Of a stretch of 64,000 bases of DNA, positions 37,530-49,720 are shown one piece after another. How positions within the stretch are numbered: position 1 is the first letter of the stretch; each line of letters opens with the position of its first letter. The stretch comes from Cotesia glomerata (taxonomy: Eukaryota; Arthropoda; Insecta; Hymenoptera; Braconidae): positions 30,646,305-30,710,304 of the forward strand of contig NC_058158.1 in the NCBI RefSeq assembly GCF_020080835.1, read 5' to 3'. Made by a program: the position numbers and the translations under genes. The notes beneath the pieces are model-generated. The model searched no databases and was not told the DNA's origin. It was given only the letters and a program-made list of their open reading frames with translations.

Positions 37530-37942
37530 CCCGCATGGAGAAATATATATGTCAAAAATATGTGTCGCATATATAATATATATGCCGCATATATTTACGC
37601 AAAAAAATATGTTAACATATATTTTTCACATAGATGCTGACATATATGCAGAGATACATGCTTACATATATGTAGACATATATGTCATACACTGAATAAA
37701 AAAATTCTAAGTTTGAGAATTTTTTTACTCAAATCAAGAAAGTTAAATTCTTCAAAATTATTTTCTTGATTCAAGTTAAATTATTTTCTGTGTATCTCTA
37801 GACATATATATTGCATTTATATGCACGCATATATGTGAACATATATCTACGCATATATGTGAACATATATTTAGCGCAAAAAACATATATGTGAAAATAT
37901 ATATTTGCATATATTTTTTGCATATATATTTTTCCATGCGGG
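37530..37942. mobile_element. Inverted-repeat element filled with ACATATATG-like repeats
   Basis: The ends CCCGCATGGAGAAATATATA and the inverse of 37921-37942 match with one difference over 22 bp, flanked by TA (37528-37529, 37943-37944). The interior is an irregular tandem array of ACATATATG/GCATATAT words, interrupted by an unrelated 103-bp element at 37690-37792. Minisatellite-like filling between transposon ends is known for some non-autonomous elements (general knowledge). Confidence 0.7.
37690..37792. mobile_element. 103-bp element nested in 37530-37942
   Basis: It begins CACTGAATAAAAAAATTC after TA and ends in the inverse of CACAGAAAATAATTTAAC before TA. Its sequence is unlike the ATATATG array on both sides. 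Internal TTGATTCAAG-type words link it to the CTTGATTTAAG-rich elements at 63805-64000 and 20930-21150. Confidence 0.6.
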
Positions 37943-37944
37943 TA

Positions 37945-38886
37945 CTGATACCGATTGAATCGTGAAATAGTTTAATGGATTGTAAAATGCATTTAGGGTG
38001 TAGAATTCCCAAATTTTCATCAGTCGTACTTGAGAGCAAACTTTCGATGAGTAATAGTCGACGTAGCAATATTATTTCAGAGGGAGCAAAACACCAAAAT
38101 TGTATACAAAAATAATAAAAAAAAAAGTTAATTTACGAAAGTAAGAGAAAAGGAATAATAAAATAAAAGCTAAGTAAATATAAGTAGAGGATAATTAAGA
38201 GCATAATACGCGTGTGTGTATAGAGAGGAACATTTTAATGGGAAGTAAAGAAGGTGTTGGCTACGAGCGGCTGTAGAAACACCCCGTTATTTTGGTCCTC
38301 TTAGCCTTAGGGGATGGCGAGAGGTAGTATGAGACTGAGTCACGGTCCCCTTTGCTTTCATACAATACAAACAGCTTAATTACACGGTGAGCCAGCACAG
38401 AGTAGAGAGAAAGAGCTATATGCCAAAAGAGATTCCTAGTGCCGGCGGCTGCTGATTTCAGATCGTTATGATTTCATAAATGTATATTATATGATTAAGC
38501 ATTTGGGTAAGCATTTGTTTTTACGTATATATATGATTCTACACTATTTGGTCCTCATAATTCCGCAATAATCAAACAGCATTTATTTTGTGTTTATTCG
38601 AGCATTTCTTGTGGAAAATTTAGATATTCAATAAAAATATCTATAAAATATATTTCTTTTACCAATCGAAGATAAACTTGAAAAAATACCAGGATTGTCT
38701 GTTATTAAGTTTGAATTAAAATTGATAATTCTGACCCACTAGAAATCCCGAGCCAGCAAAATAGATATTTAAGATATTTATTAAAAGTTATAGAGTGAAA
38801 ACTACCCTGTTTTTATCATGATAAAAATGGTGTACGTTAAAAATTGTCTAAAGGACCATAATGACACAATTATTGTATCGCTATAA
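37945..38886. other. Non-coding DNA, GC island at 38210-38470
   Basis: The island has mixed-complexity sequence without an open frame of note. The rest is AT-rich. Nothing else seen. Confidence 0.35.
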
Positions 38887-39344
38887 CCCGAGTCAAAATT
38901 AAAAACATATTTTGAGCCTCCACAACCTACTCGAGGAGTTATGGGCTGAAATTATGGTTTTAGATTTTTTCGACTATGATGACGCGTATATCAGAACCGT
39001 AATTTCAGCCTACAAATGGTATTTTTGTCCACTTTTACCAAAATTAGGCTGAAATCACCGTTTTAGAACCATCAATTGAGCCTACTGAGCCTACATCTCT
39101 ACCGTAAAAAAGATCTTTATTGGTTAATACGATGTAGGCGAGGGGAAAGAAAGGAAAGGGGAATGGATTCAGATAAAAATAGCTGCTGTTAGCGGCATGC
39201 TATGTCCGGCGCATGCCATTTGATAAAAAATGATAAAAAAAGGATTTTGCCAATGTCATATCTATATTTTATTTATATTGAAGAGCTATCGCAAATTCAG
39301 ACTGTGTGACTCTTAATTTAAACCTAACATTCGCTAATTATAGA

Positions 39345-39440
39345 AATAACATCAAAATCCGTTCTAACCGAGATTCGAACCCGAGCCGCGCGCTTGCCAG
39401 ACCGATAACTAACCCCTACACCGTAAGACCGATGAGTTGA
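39345..39440 (-). repeat. tRNA-derived SINE head
   Basis: On the minus strand, a box-A-like GTGTAGGGGTTAG (39409-39421) is followed about 40 nt later by a box-B-like GGTTCGAATCT (39371-39381). Between them is a GC-rich segment typical of a tRNA anticodon and variable arm. The acceptor stem does not close well and the following DNA is AT-rich, so a SINE or tRNA pseudogene is likelier than a working tRNA. Confidence 0.55.
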
Positions 39441-39476
39441 TTTACATGTCATTCTCATAAGCTAAATTTATATGGT

Positions 39477-40913
39477 GACGATTTTTCTGAAATTTTTGTA
39501 TCTTTCTCTACCCTATTGAAAATAATTTTCAAAATTTTTTCAAATTTTCTTTCCCAACCAAAAAAAAGTTACGAGTTATTTAAAGAAAAATATGTTTTTT
39601 TTTTTTTTTTTTTTTGTTAAATAACCTTAACTTTTTTGAAAATTGACTTATTGGGATGTTTTTTTTTTGAAAATTTTTTTTTTTAAATTTACTTTTTAGA
39701 AAAAAAATAAAAATAATAATTTGGATCCATATTCAACGTTTTTTTTTAAACTTTCGGAAAAAAACGAAAATTTCGGGATAAATGCCATTTTTGATTTTCG
39801 ATTTTTTTTTTATAAAATATTTCAGCATTTTCTGCGAATTTCCTGAAATTTTAAGAGTGGCATTTTTTTTCTTACTATTTTTTTTTAGAAATGAAAAAAA
39901 AAATTTTTTTTTAAATGTTTTTTGTTATAGCACTAAAAATTTTTCAGCAGATTTAGAAAACTTCAAAATCCGAGAAAAAAAAATAAAAACAAAAATTAAA
40001 AATAACAATCATCGAAAAGATTTGATTATTATTTTTCAATGAAGTCAGATCAAAAATTAAAAGAAGCATTCAATTTTTTTTTGGTATTTTTTTCCAAAAC
40101 TACATGCAACAAGAAAAAAATGAAATTGTTGTTTGATCCATTTTGGAGCAACGCATGAACTTTCAAAAATTTTGAGGTAATTAATTTCAAACAAAATTTG
40201 TTTGAAATTATTTTCATTTACACAGCAAAAAATATTTTTGTTGAATGAATTATAAACAGTAGACTTGAATGGAATGTGATTTCATTTTTTTACACGTTTA
40301 AATAATTTACATATCCTAAATTCAGGAGAATTTGAGTATTTTCTCACTATCAGACTATAGTTTTGAAAAAAAAAAAAATAATCCAATCTTATCGATGATT
40401 GTCATTTAAAATTTTTTTTCTCGGATTTTGAAGTTTTCTAAATCTGCTGAAAAATTTTCAGTGGTATAACAAAAAACAAACATTGAAAAAAAAAATTTTT
40501 TTTTCATTTCTAAAAAAGACAATAGAAAAAAAAAAATGCCACTCTGAAAATTTTAGGAAATTCGCAAAAAATAATGGTTTTTTATAAAAAAAAATAAATC
40601 GGAAATCAAAAATGAGCATCATCCCCAAATTTTCGTTTTTTCCAAAAGTTAAAAAAAAAAAAAAAAACGTAGAATATGAATCCAAATTATTATTTTGATT
40701 TTTTTTTCTAAAAAGTACATTTTAAAACAAAAATTAAAAAAAGAAAACATCCCAATAAGTCAATTTTCAAAAAAATTATGGTTATTTAACAAAAAAAAAA
40801 CATATTTTTCTTTAAATAACTCGTAACTTTTTTGGTTGGGTAAAAAAATTTGAAAAAATTTTTTTCAGTAGGGTAGAGAAAGATACAAAAATTTCAGGAA
40901 ATCGAAAATCGTC
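39477..40913. mobile_element. Large foldback with arms of about 550 bp
   Basis: The left arm 39477-40036 and right arm 40371-40913 are inverted copies. Matching landmarks run in order: GACGATTTT, TTGTATCTTTCTCTACCCTA, CGAGTTATTTAAAGAAAAAT, GACTTATTGGGATGTTTT, TTTAGAAAACTTCAAAATCC and ACAATCATCGA. The loop is about 330 bp (40037-40370). The arms are full of A/T runs and differ mainly in run length. No coding frame survives beyond low-complexity Phe/Lys stretches. Confidence 0.8.
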
Positions 40914-41400
40914 GAGGTCAAGAGTAGTCGATTTGGCATGAAATGCCCCATATATAAACCCAAATATGCTAACGATAAATATTAGAAAAAGTTTAAGTTG
41001 AGATGTTATTGCTTATTACCGTCCGTATATTTTATGGATTATTGATCAATTGTTGCAACATTAATTACAATAGTCATAATTTTTATTTCAACTCTACACT
41101 TGAAAAATTTTTTGCAACGATAAAAGTTAAAAATTTTCTAAGTCCAGTTTTTTAATTATAAAATTTTTGCTATTATAAAAATATTATATGTTCTAAAAAA
41201 TAAAAAGATGGAAACAACCTACAGACCCTCGAGGTAGAATCTTTAGGCTCAAAATACAGTTTTAAACTGTGATTTCGACCTCAACAGCCTATTTTTAGGC
41301 CGATGAGGGTGAAAATACAGTTTTAAATTTCCATGCAAACCCAACAACAAAAGAAAGGAGGCACAAGAGGCTCAAATCATTTTTTTAATTTTGACTCGGG

Positions 41401-44400
41401 AATTCAAATTTATACCAGTCTTAATAGATATGCAATTTTAGTATAAAATTTCAAATCAAAATTAAGAACTGACAGTTTGAAAAAAAATTGTATCAAATAA
41501 AATAAGTCAGTAACTGACAATCGATTTGCGTTAAGTACAGGTCATATCGTTACGTGCAACATCATAAATACATTTTGCGTGCATATTACGTCTCTAGAAC
41601 AGAGTGATTAGGTATCTTTATTGCCATCTGGATGAGAAGTAATATTTTAAACTGTCCTTAGAGAATGTTGTTAAGATTCTTTATCGAATTTTAATTTTTT
41701 TGAATGATTTACAAGACAAACTAGGTTATTTTTCTATTTCATAGAATATTCATGAACATGAAAAAATAAATTATAAAATATGCTCAAATTCCTCTTAATT
41801 TTTAATGCTTCAAACAGTAATTCAGACTCTGGGTCGGCATTTTAATTTTTTTGGCATTTACATAACTGTTTACAAAGGTATTTTCGCTATATAATTGTTG
41901 AATTTGAATAATAAATATCACAAATTAATCATTGAAATTACGATTTTACTCTTTGGAATAGTATTTATTATAGTTCAATTTTTTTCGTGTGGTGTTACAG
42001 TAAATAACAAATCCAATATTTAGTATCAAATTTAGAGCTCAAGTGTCAATTAATATTCGAAAACTCTGTTATTTAAAAAATAAGGAAGTCACGTTAATGA
42101 TAAAAACAAGCGCGACCTCGTAATATTTAATATAAAATATAGAATAGAGAATTATGTCGATCGATGGCGGAGAAAAAATCGACGGGATCGCGTGTCGACG
42201 AGCAGGTTAAATCTGACGTTACGTCGAGACGGTGAAATGCTGGGTGACCAGGATGAAGGTGGAGTAAAGTGCACGTGTGAACAAACATATGTATCTATGT
42301 ATATATGTGTACATGCAATACATGAACATTGCCCTAGCGTCGACATATATATTTTCCGACTCTTGAGAGTCGTCGTTCTACTTTTCATCAGCACTTTACT
42401 CTTTATTCTTTCCACTATATTTAGCACCAATTATCCTGTTTACTCTTACTGTGCCTACGTAACCATTGAATATTAATTCACGGTAGCAGTGAAAAATATT
42501 TTATTATTATTCGTTGAATAAACTGTCAGATCTGGATAAATGGAAGTTTGTCGGGAGTTAAACAAGTATATTTGAGTTTACAAATGTAAATTTTTTCATA
42601 ATGCTAATATTTAGCTTGGAGGTATCTAGATCTATGCGACTGTATTTGACAGAACAGTTTCTGCAGATGACATCTTTATTTATCTTCGATATTGAAATGA
42701 TAAATATGTCGAAACCTTCTGGACATAAATAAATATGTTCGCTCAGGTGATTAAGGATAATAAATCATATTTCAAGTTTTTAAACAACATATTCATATTT
42801 TCACATTTAATTCGGTTGTAAGCTAATTATAAAATAATAATGATAAAAATTTTAATATTTTATATGAATATTTTTTAGTATAAAAATAATCAGAGATTAA
42901 ATTTAATAATTTTCCAAGATCGCAGCAAAAAATTTGCTATAAAAAAGCTCAGAGTAAAGGCAGCAGTACGTAAAACAGTACTACTATATACTGTTATGTG
43001 CTGCGGGAAAAAATATAACACCGACGAAATTTAATTAACAGAGATGATCATTTAAAGTAATAAGCAATACGCGATTTCCGGCATTATTATGCGGTATGCA
43101 TTATCTTCAAACTAAAGAGAGCACACATTTATTATTCATTAAAAAAGTAATAATCATAATAATCATGAAAGAAATTAAAAAACAAGTGAAAAAAAATGGT
43201 AAAAAAATTTAATACCTTTTTATATGTAGTTCTATTGGGTTGCAGATATCCCTTCGAAAGCATTACACGGCCAAAGATCGCAAGATAAGTTTCTGGGTCA
43301 CCGCAAAGTGCCTTGTAAATTCTAGATTTTCTTTTACCCTTAACTTCTTTTATTAAACTTTAATACTAATAGTTAATCTTGAAACAAAAAATAAAAAAGA
43401 AGATGAAGATGATAATATAATAAACTAAAAAATAACTTCAATAAAATACTTGACATTGTGGTATTGATTTTACATTATCATGTTGAGTTTTAGAGTGCTT
43501 AAACAAATGGCGAACAAAGATAATCATAATTATTTAGTGGAATTAAATAAAGCCAAATTATGACAAAGTTACGTCTGTTATTTTTGTCGACATTAAAATT
43601 GACTTTACTAGAATAGAAGGAGCCTTTTTTATGGTAAAATTTTCTATAGCATGTTTATGCACTCTATGTACAATGTACGTTTTACATCTCAAGCTCGTAT
43701 CAACGTAGCTAGACATGCAGACACGAAGATCTCTCTCGGTTCAAGAGAATATAAAGGGAATCATTGGAGTAATCAACTAACGCGTTTCCTTCTCTATTCC
43801 GGTGCTCTCTTTCTCTTTCTCTCTGTATCATCTGACCTCGTAACAAGGCTCTGGACTACCAGGAATTTAATTAGTCGGGATACCTAGTGCAAGCACGAAG
43901 CTACACGAATCCACTTGTCGACTTTAAGTAAAAAAGGTATATAATCAAATAGACTGAATAAAAGTCAATGTAAAATGCGTAACTTTGTGAGGTAAACCGC
44001 TGAAACTTTACTTTAATATACTTAAGGTTAATTTTATTCTAACCATTTATTTATTTTATTCTTTCGCTCGATTAGTTTCTGTTGAATAATATTTAAATGC
44101 TATTTGTTCATCCATGTTTCACATTTCTTTACTGGTTTAATTTTATGCCCGACAAAAAATGAAAAGTTTGAGCTTTTATTCTTTCGCTTGTAGCCAACAA
44201 TGCTTATAGATAAATTGAAATAATTAAATTATGTGCTTTGAGATTGATATTTAATGCACTCAGTATCGATCATGTAAATGCACTTTAGATTGTAAAGCTT
44301 TCAAATGGATACTTTTATTCATATATAAAATGCTTCTTTTAATAACAAAAATAGAGTCAAAGTGCATTCAAGTAAATATTATGTCGCAATCGTTCGTGAA

Positions 44401-46432
44401 ACGTTTCTACTAAATAAAATATTGATACAGAAATAAAAAGTCTTTTGAGTAAAAGAGTTTAAAGATAAATGTACTTTACTTTAATAATTAATATTGGTAG
44501 TAAAATTTCCTGTGAGGAGTCAATGTTAAAGTCAGAAGATCAAATGTAATGCGGTGCTCGATAGAATTACAAATGAGCTTATTATCCGAGCTGAATTAAT
44601 AAATAACTAATCGACTTACGATCTAAGTTCTCTCGGCTTAAGGATAATTTAGCATAGTGTATTAACGGGGAAACATTTTGCCGTTAATTGGCCCTCGAAG
44701 CGATAATCCGTGTACCACATAATCCACTGTGCGTACAATAATCGCATATACAATTACCGAATGCTTCAGCTTAGTTTCACGGGTCTATAAGGACTTTACA
44801 TTTATCTATACTTACGTATGTACATTATGTGTTCTGCGCCATAACTTGCTTGTTAGAGAGTCGGCGAATACAATGCACAGAAAAAAGCAAATATTTGTGT
44901 CGAATAAACTAATTAAGTTATGGTTTTTCCTTAAGAAAAAAATAACTTAAATAACCTGAATTGATAAATAAATTTTTTTCTCTAGAAATTAAATAACAAA
45001 ATTTATTTTAAATTGAACACAAGAGTTTTTTAATATTATCAAAATTTTATTATATAGAAATATTTTAATTTGACTGTACTTAATTCATTTTTTAATTTTT
45101 AAACTGACACAGCAAAGTAAAATTCTTTTTAATAGAACAAAATATTCAAATTGTACAAAAATAGTGATGTGCAATAATGAAAAATTTATGATAAAATATC
45201 AAATTAATCTTTATCTGCAAATAATTTAAAATACCGTTCATTGTTTTTTAAATTACTGTGGTTATAAACTCATCCATTATTACTTCGATTTTGCTTACTT
45301 CAGATATGATTTGCTTTGCATGCTTAATATTTTTGAAATATGCAAAGAATATATAACAGATTAAATTTATATTTTAGGTATTGATTTCTTGTTTTAATGA
45401 ATTGCAAAGTTTTATTTAAATATTCAGTTGAGCGGCTAATTTTAATCTTTATCTATGTTATCAATTTTTATCATTTTAAATAAAAAAAAAATTTTATAAT
45501 TGATATTTATGCATTCATATTATTATTTTTATTTAAGAATTTTATGAATATCAGTAAAAAAATTCTATTCCAAAAAATAAAATTTATTTTTTCACGTTTA
45601 AAGTTGTAAGGTATTGATGCATAAATAGATAATTCAATAGAAAAACTTTTGGAGCGTTATATCTTGCATGAAAATATTTCTTTTGTAAAATAAAAAAATG
45701 AAAAATTGAATGCTTTTAGCCTTTAACATTTTATAGTAATTTTATATGAAAATTATTCTAATTGCTTGCAATGATCGATCATTAAATAACGTAATTATTT
45801 TCATATTTTTTTCCAATCCCGTCTTACAGAGAAAATATCATTTGAATACCCTTAAAAAATTACTGTCATTATTGATGGAGCTTTTCCCTTTACAAACGTA
45901 CAGATATAAAGATGTATATGTTGTGTGAGTATAAATATTCTGAAAGCCGGATAATTATCTCATGAGATGATTAAATATTTTATGACAAACTCGAGTATGC
46001 TGAGAGCCAGGAAGAATTTTAAAGCACACGTTGTCACGCTGATTAAAGTTGGATTGCTCTTTCTGATGATAGTTTTCTGTTAGGCAAAAAAAGAAACGGA
46101 AAGGAAAAAAATGAGGAAAGTAAATAAAATAAAAAAGCTTGTTCAAAGGACAACCGATACAGCGGATGAGTCCAACAGTAAATAGAGAAAAATTCAAGAT
46201 GAAAATGGAAAAAAATGTTTACCGTAAAGAAAGGATACTCTTTACTTTGTATTGTGAGCAAAGTAAAAATGGAGTAAATTGAAACACATTTGATGGCTAC
46301 TGAGCGGAACTTGTGCCAAACAATTTGCAATGCTGAAACGAAAAGTTGTCAGGTGTTCCGGCGCTCCTCTACTGAAAATTGTTCGCTCTCACGAATATTA
46401 CGGGTTAAATGGAAACGTGTCGTAATAAAATG

Positions 46433-46464
<32 letters not shown>

Positions 46465-47808
46465 GCGAAATCGGTTGATCGAAGTATGGAAAAATTTTCA
46501 ATTAACTGAACAGTACTGTACATAATAAATAATATCTTTTATATAATATCCACCGATATAAAAATAAAGTGATTGTTTGCTAACTTTAACAACGCTAAAT
46601 TTAAGCCCACTAACAAAAGTTCTTATTATTCGTTTTTCTTTTTCATCATTGAACTTATTATTAACTTTGTTCAAGTCGCTTGATTATAAGTAATTCATCA
46701 GTTGAATTAATAACTCAGCTTTTAAGTAATATTCTCTTAAAATTTTCTCTCAATGTATGAATAAGTAATATGCAAACATAAATGTAATGGATCAATGAAA
46801 ACAATTATAATTAATCAGTACAAAATTGAAAACTTAATAAAATGGTTTAAATAACTTGACATTTTTATAAAAATAGTAACCGTTGAATAATGAAAGCCAT
46901 ACCGAGAATTTGAACTATCCTATTATCGCGTTTTATTTAAACGAGATAAAATTAATTTTCTCTAATACTGTTACCCAAATTTTCCACTTAAAGCGCTTTC
47001 ATAATAAACCCAATCAATAATTACGCTCTATTGAAATAACCAATTGCACATAATTCGGCTGCTCTAATGAATGAATTTGACCGCAATCGACTGTCTGCTA
47101 TTGAAAAATATTGAGCTCTATCGATAATCAATATATTAATTCATTAAGTGTATCGCAGCCACACGGTGGCCACATAAACTCGTTTGTATGTATTATAATA
47201 CGTGTTTGGAAGATAAGTACGAAAAAGACACGCGTCAGATTAGTAATTGTAGTGTATAAACGAGTGTGCAACGAACCCCAAACCGGGTACGGTTTCCTGC
47301 ATATCGTATCATGATCCTATACTCACGCACAAGCACACGGACTTGTATAAATATACATATATAGATAACGTCAAGTCTCATCTGGCTTGACCCATAATTG
47401 CTCGGGTATGCTCCGGCGCTCGTTACTGCCGATACACCCGTGCCCATCCAATCTCATAATGATACGTGCAAATGAGTGGTCTTGGGTCAATAGTGCAAGG
47501 TGTAATGCAGTCCCGCAACATGTCTCAGTAGAGCGTACTATTTAGCGTGGGTACGCGAACGGTTAATTTATCTTAAACGATATAGGTACTGTTAATCTAA
47601 GTATTAATACAATACACCCGGTTCATTTCTACGTGACAGACAAATAATTATGGCTTGTACGCAGAGACAATTAAAGAAATGGTTTCGTTTATTAAATTGT
47701 GTCATTTTTGACAAAATGTGAAAGATTTTTAGTTAAAAAAAAAAAATTTGCTGTTACCCAGTAAATAGAAGTAAATAAAAAAACAAACAATGTGCTTATT
47801 TAAAATTT
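41401..47808. other. AT-rich non-coding DNA with GC islands
   Basis: Islands of higher G+C lie at 42160-42460, 43240-43330, 43640-43920, 44640-44880, 46250-46480 and 47110-47640. No splice-supported coding segment was found. A run of 23 A (46442-46464) sits 12 bases after AATAAA (46424-46429). (The interval 41805-41990 holds a truncated CACG-type element; see its own entry.). Confidence 0.35.
41805..41990. mobile_element. Truncated relative of the 36081-36835 element
   Basis: It shares TTCAAACAGTAA, an ACGATTTTACT block and a right end TTTTTTTCGTG with the 36-kb element, but has no matching left end and is followed by TG instead of TA. The limits are approximate. Confidence 0.4.
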
Positions 47809-48018
47809 ATGAACAAAAATGTCAATAAAAATATTTTAACACAATTGCGAGAGATTTTTGAAAGTGTAATTGAGAGAACAGAATATTTAAAACATCTTTT
47901 ACAAGTTTTTGAAAACAATAGATTTTATAGATGTACAGAAAATAGAAATATTTTTTTTTTTAGTTCACAAATTTTTACCAAGTATTGGAGTGATTTGAAT
48001 GCGAGTGAAAAAAGTTGA
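47809..48018 (+). CDS. Unrecognised 69-codon ORF, probably chance or a gene relic
   Basis: It starts at a real ATG and reads MNKNVNKNILTQLREIFESV, then an amphipathic, K/E/L-rich stretch, ending NASEKS. The composition is more protein-like than most frames here, but a run of T at 47950-47960 encodes FFF, and no domain, promoter or poly(A) context is visible. It lies 800 bp from the signal-peptide exon on the opposite strand. A degraded gene fragment or accident is likelier than an active gene. Confidence 0.12.
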   Translation: MNKNVNKNILTQLREIFESVIERTEYLKHLLQVFENNRFYRCTENRNIFFFSSQIFTKYWSDLNASEKS

Positions 48019-48817
48019 AGCTTTTTATACAAACGTATGTTTATTATTTCGACAGGATGGAAATTGGCCGATGACAGCTCCTCCATTTTAAAATACAGTA
48101 ATAAATGACATTTTTTTAATTTTTTAAAACTTTCCTTGGAAGAATAACATTTACACTTTAAATTGATAGAAATTTTTATGTACATTTGGGAGGGATAACG
48201 ATAAATAAATTAAAAAATTAAGCATACAGATTTTATAGCCACTGTTTTTTAAAGACACTAGATTAGTTGCAAAGAATCGATACTCAATTACATCTGAACA
48301 GGTCATAGGACCAAACAAAAATGACGTCGAAACCATTTCTATAATTTCTTATTATGATGTTGAGACTACAGATTATTTAAGAAATATTTTGAAATAATTT
48401 TTTCTATCTGTTGTCTTATGGTGAAAATAACAATAAACTATAGGAAAAATTTTTTCTTCATTGTAAAAAATGAGCCATTGTATTTTATTAATAGAATATA
48501 TTCAACTAATTTCATTAGAATAGTAAATTCATTTTCTTACTAATCGTAAAAATTTAATTAAGTTAATTCTGACTAAAATTATTTTTGAGATAAAAATAAA
48601 TTAATTAATTTTAATGTTAAATATATCAAGATGAAATATCAATTTCAATACATTTCAGTATTCAATTACTCAAGGATAATATTTTTTAAGAAACTATTAA
48701 GATAATGAAATTTTACGATGTCAGGTATTATCGTCACCATGACAATGAAAAAAGAATTTTTTTTTGTAAAAATATAGACTAGCGTACAAAAAATAAAAAT
48801 AATTTGAAGAAACTGAC
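48019..48817. other. Start of the putative first intron, nothing else recognised
   Basis: AT-rich DNA just downstream (minus strand) of the leader-exon donor. No acceptor or exon 2 is visible. Confidence 0.35.
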
Positions 48818-48878
48818 CTTGCGCACGTACGCTGCCGAGTAAGAGAATGAAGATGATGACTGGCGGATGGTACCTCAT
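48818..48878 (-). CDS. First coding exon of a secreted or membrane protein: signal peptide with phase-1 splice donor
   Basis: The exon encodes MRYHPPVIIFILLLGSVRAQ plus one extra base. Residues 1-6 form a short basic n-region (R2, H4), residues 7-15 a hydrophobic core (VIIFILLLG), and SVRA/Q gives a plausible signal-peptidase site after A19. The start is supported by an in-frame TGA at 48909-48911, ten codons upstream with no other ATG between, and by a purine (G) at -3. The exon ends in CAAG followed by GTCAGT (intron begins at 48817), close to the animal donor consensus. Phase 1 after a leader exon is typical of genes for extracellular modular proteins, such as immunoglobulin-superfamily adhesion molecules and receptors. 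That is family knowledge and does not identify this gene, which I do not recognise. Downstream exons must lie at lower coordinates; I could not find a convincing exon 2. A chance hydrophobic ORF remains possible. Confidence 0.6.
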
Positions 48879-49200
48879 TTCTTCACTTCTGTCCGCTTTG
48901 ACGTTTTTTCACCACACTCTTCCTGATCCTCGTCCGGGCCTCAACACTTCAGAGTGTCCTTCACTTACCACCGGGTACTTCACTCACGTACTCACACGCG
49001 GTTTAAAAATGCGTTTAGCGATGTAGTTTTTTTTATTTTTTTTCTTTTCTATGGAAACGCGGTATATGGAATTTTTTTTATCTACTTTGTACATTAAAGT
49101 TTAACACTAAGCCACTTTAGAAGGTTCTTTGTGTCCAAATGTGTTCCCATCACATACAGAAATATCGATACAACTCTCTAACGTCAACAGTAATGCTGGG
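48879..49200 (-). promoter_or_regulatory. 5' UTR and possible promoter of the signal-peptide gene
   Basis: Immediately upstream of the ATG on the minus strand is a 120-140 bp stretch richer in G+C than its surroundings, then an AT-rich block. It contains an in-frame stop at 48909-48911. A TTTAAA-like box lies near 49006-49012, but I see no clear TATA box with an initiator at standard spacing. A GGTAAGTG donor-like string near 48968-48975 could end an upstream untranslated exon. The transcription start cannot be placed by eye. Confidence 0.3.
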
Positions 49201-49718
49201 AATGTGTGTCTTTGATGTAGAGAATATGGCGCTGGTAGAGTACTCAAATATTGGACTCACTCCCTCGGTGTCCTTAAAAATAAAAATAAAATACGTACTT
49301 GGAATTTCAATTGAGAAAACTTGGTTTGTAGTAATGGAAAACTTGGTCTCAAGAGTCTCCGAGCACGCTTTTTCCGGTGCTCTGACTATAGATAAAAGAG
49401 AGACGGTTTGGGGTCGAGAAAAAAAAGTTAAATTTTGTAGTTTTTGCTTCGGTCTAATCCAAAAGCTTTCTTTCTAGTTAGGAGATTCTATTTTCATTGA
49501 GGATTGCGTTCGGCTCTCAAAAAATCTAAAAGATTGACTTTGTCGAACACGCAAAGCTGATGTGATGACTAATAATAAATAGTATATAACAGTTAGGGTA
49601 GAAGCTATATCACTGAAAAAATAAATACCTCGCGAAAAAATTTTCATCTCCATATCAGACTACGTATAAAATGAAAAAAAAATTTTTTTGATCATTTTTT
49701 CTTTAGATTAGAAATATT
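49201..49718. other. Upstream flank of the signal-peptide gene
   Basis: 49140-49560 is higher in G+C and is open on the plus strand for about 110 codons without an ATG start or domain. Its position suggests promoter-proximal regulatory DNA. Beyond 49600 it turns AT-rich. Confidence 0.3.
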
Positions 49719-49720
49719 TA

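Larger units (their letters stand above)
38887..41400. mobile_element. 2.5-kb composite bounded by a 34-bp inverted repeat (CCCGAGTC)
   Basis: CCCGAGTCAAAATTAAAAA at 38887, extending to TTTGAGCCTC at 38920, is inverted at 41367-41400 with about 2 differences over 34 bp. The end motif resembles that of the 1316-2571 element (CCCGGGTCAAAAAATT). Inside lie a SINE-like tRNA head (39345-39440) and a large foldback (39477-40913). Outside those, TTAGGCTGAAAT-like words recur. Clear TA duplications are missing, so the boundaries are less certain than for the other elements. Confidence 0.45.
1..48817 (-). other. Probable first intron (open-ended) of the signal-peptide gene
   Basis: This follows from the donor at 48817-48812. 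No minus-strand segment to the left combines a good acceptor, phase-1 continuity and a convincing conserved domain, so the intron may run through the whole left part of the window or end at a short exon I missed. The interval is filled with nested inverted-repeat elements, microsatellites and scattered higher-GC islands. Long first introns rich in regulatory DNA are common in insect neural and developmental cell-surface genes (family knowledge). The extent is inferred, and a separate gene on the plus strand at the left edge would not contradict it. Confidence 0.3.
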
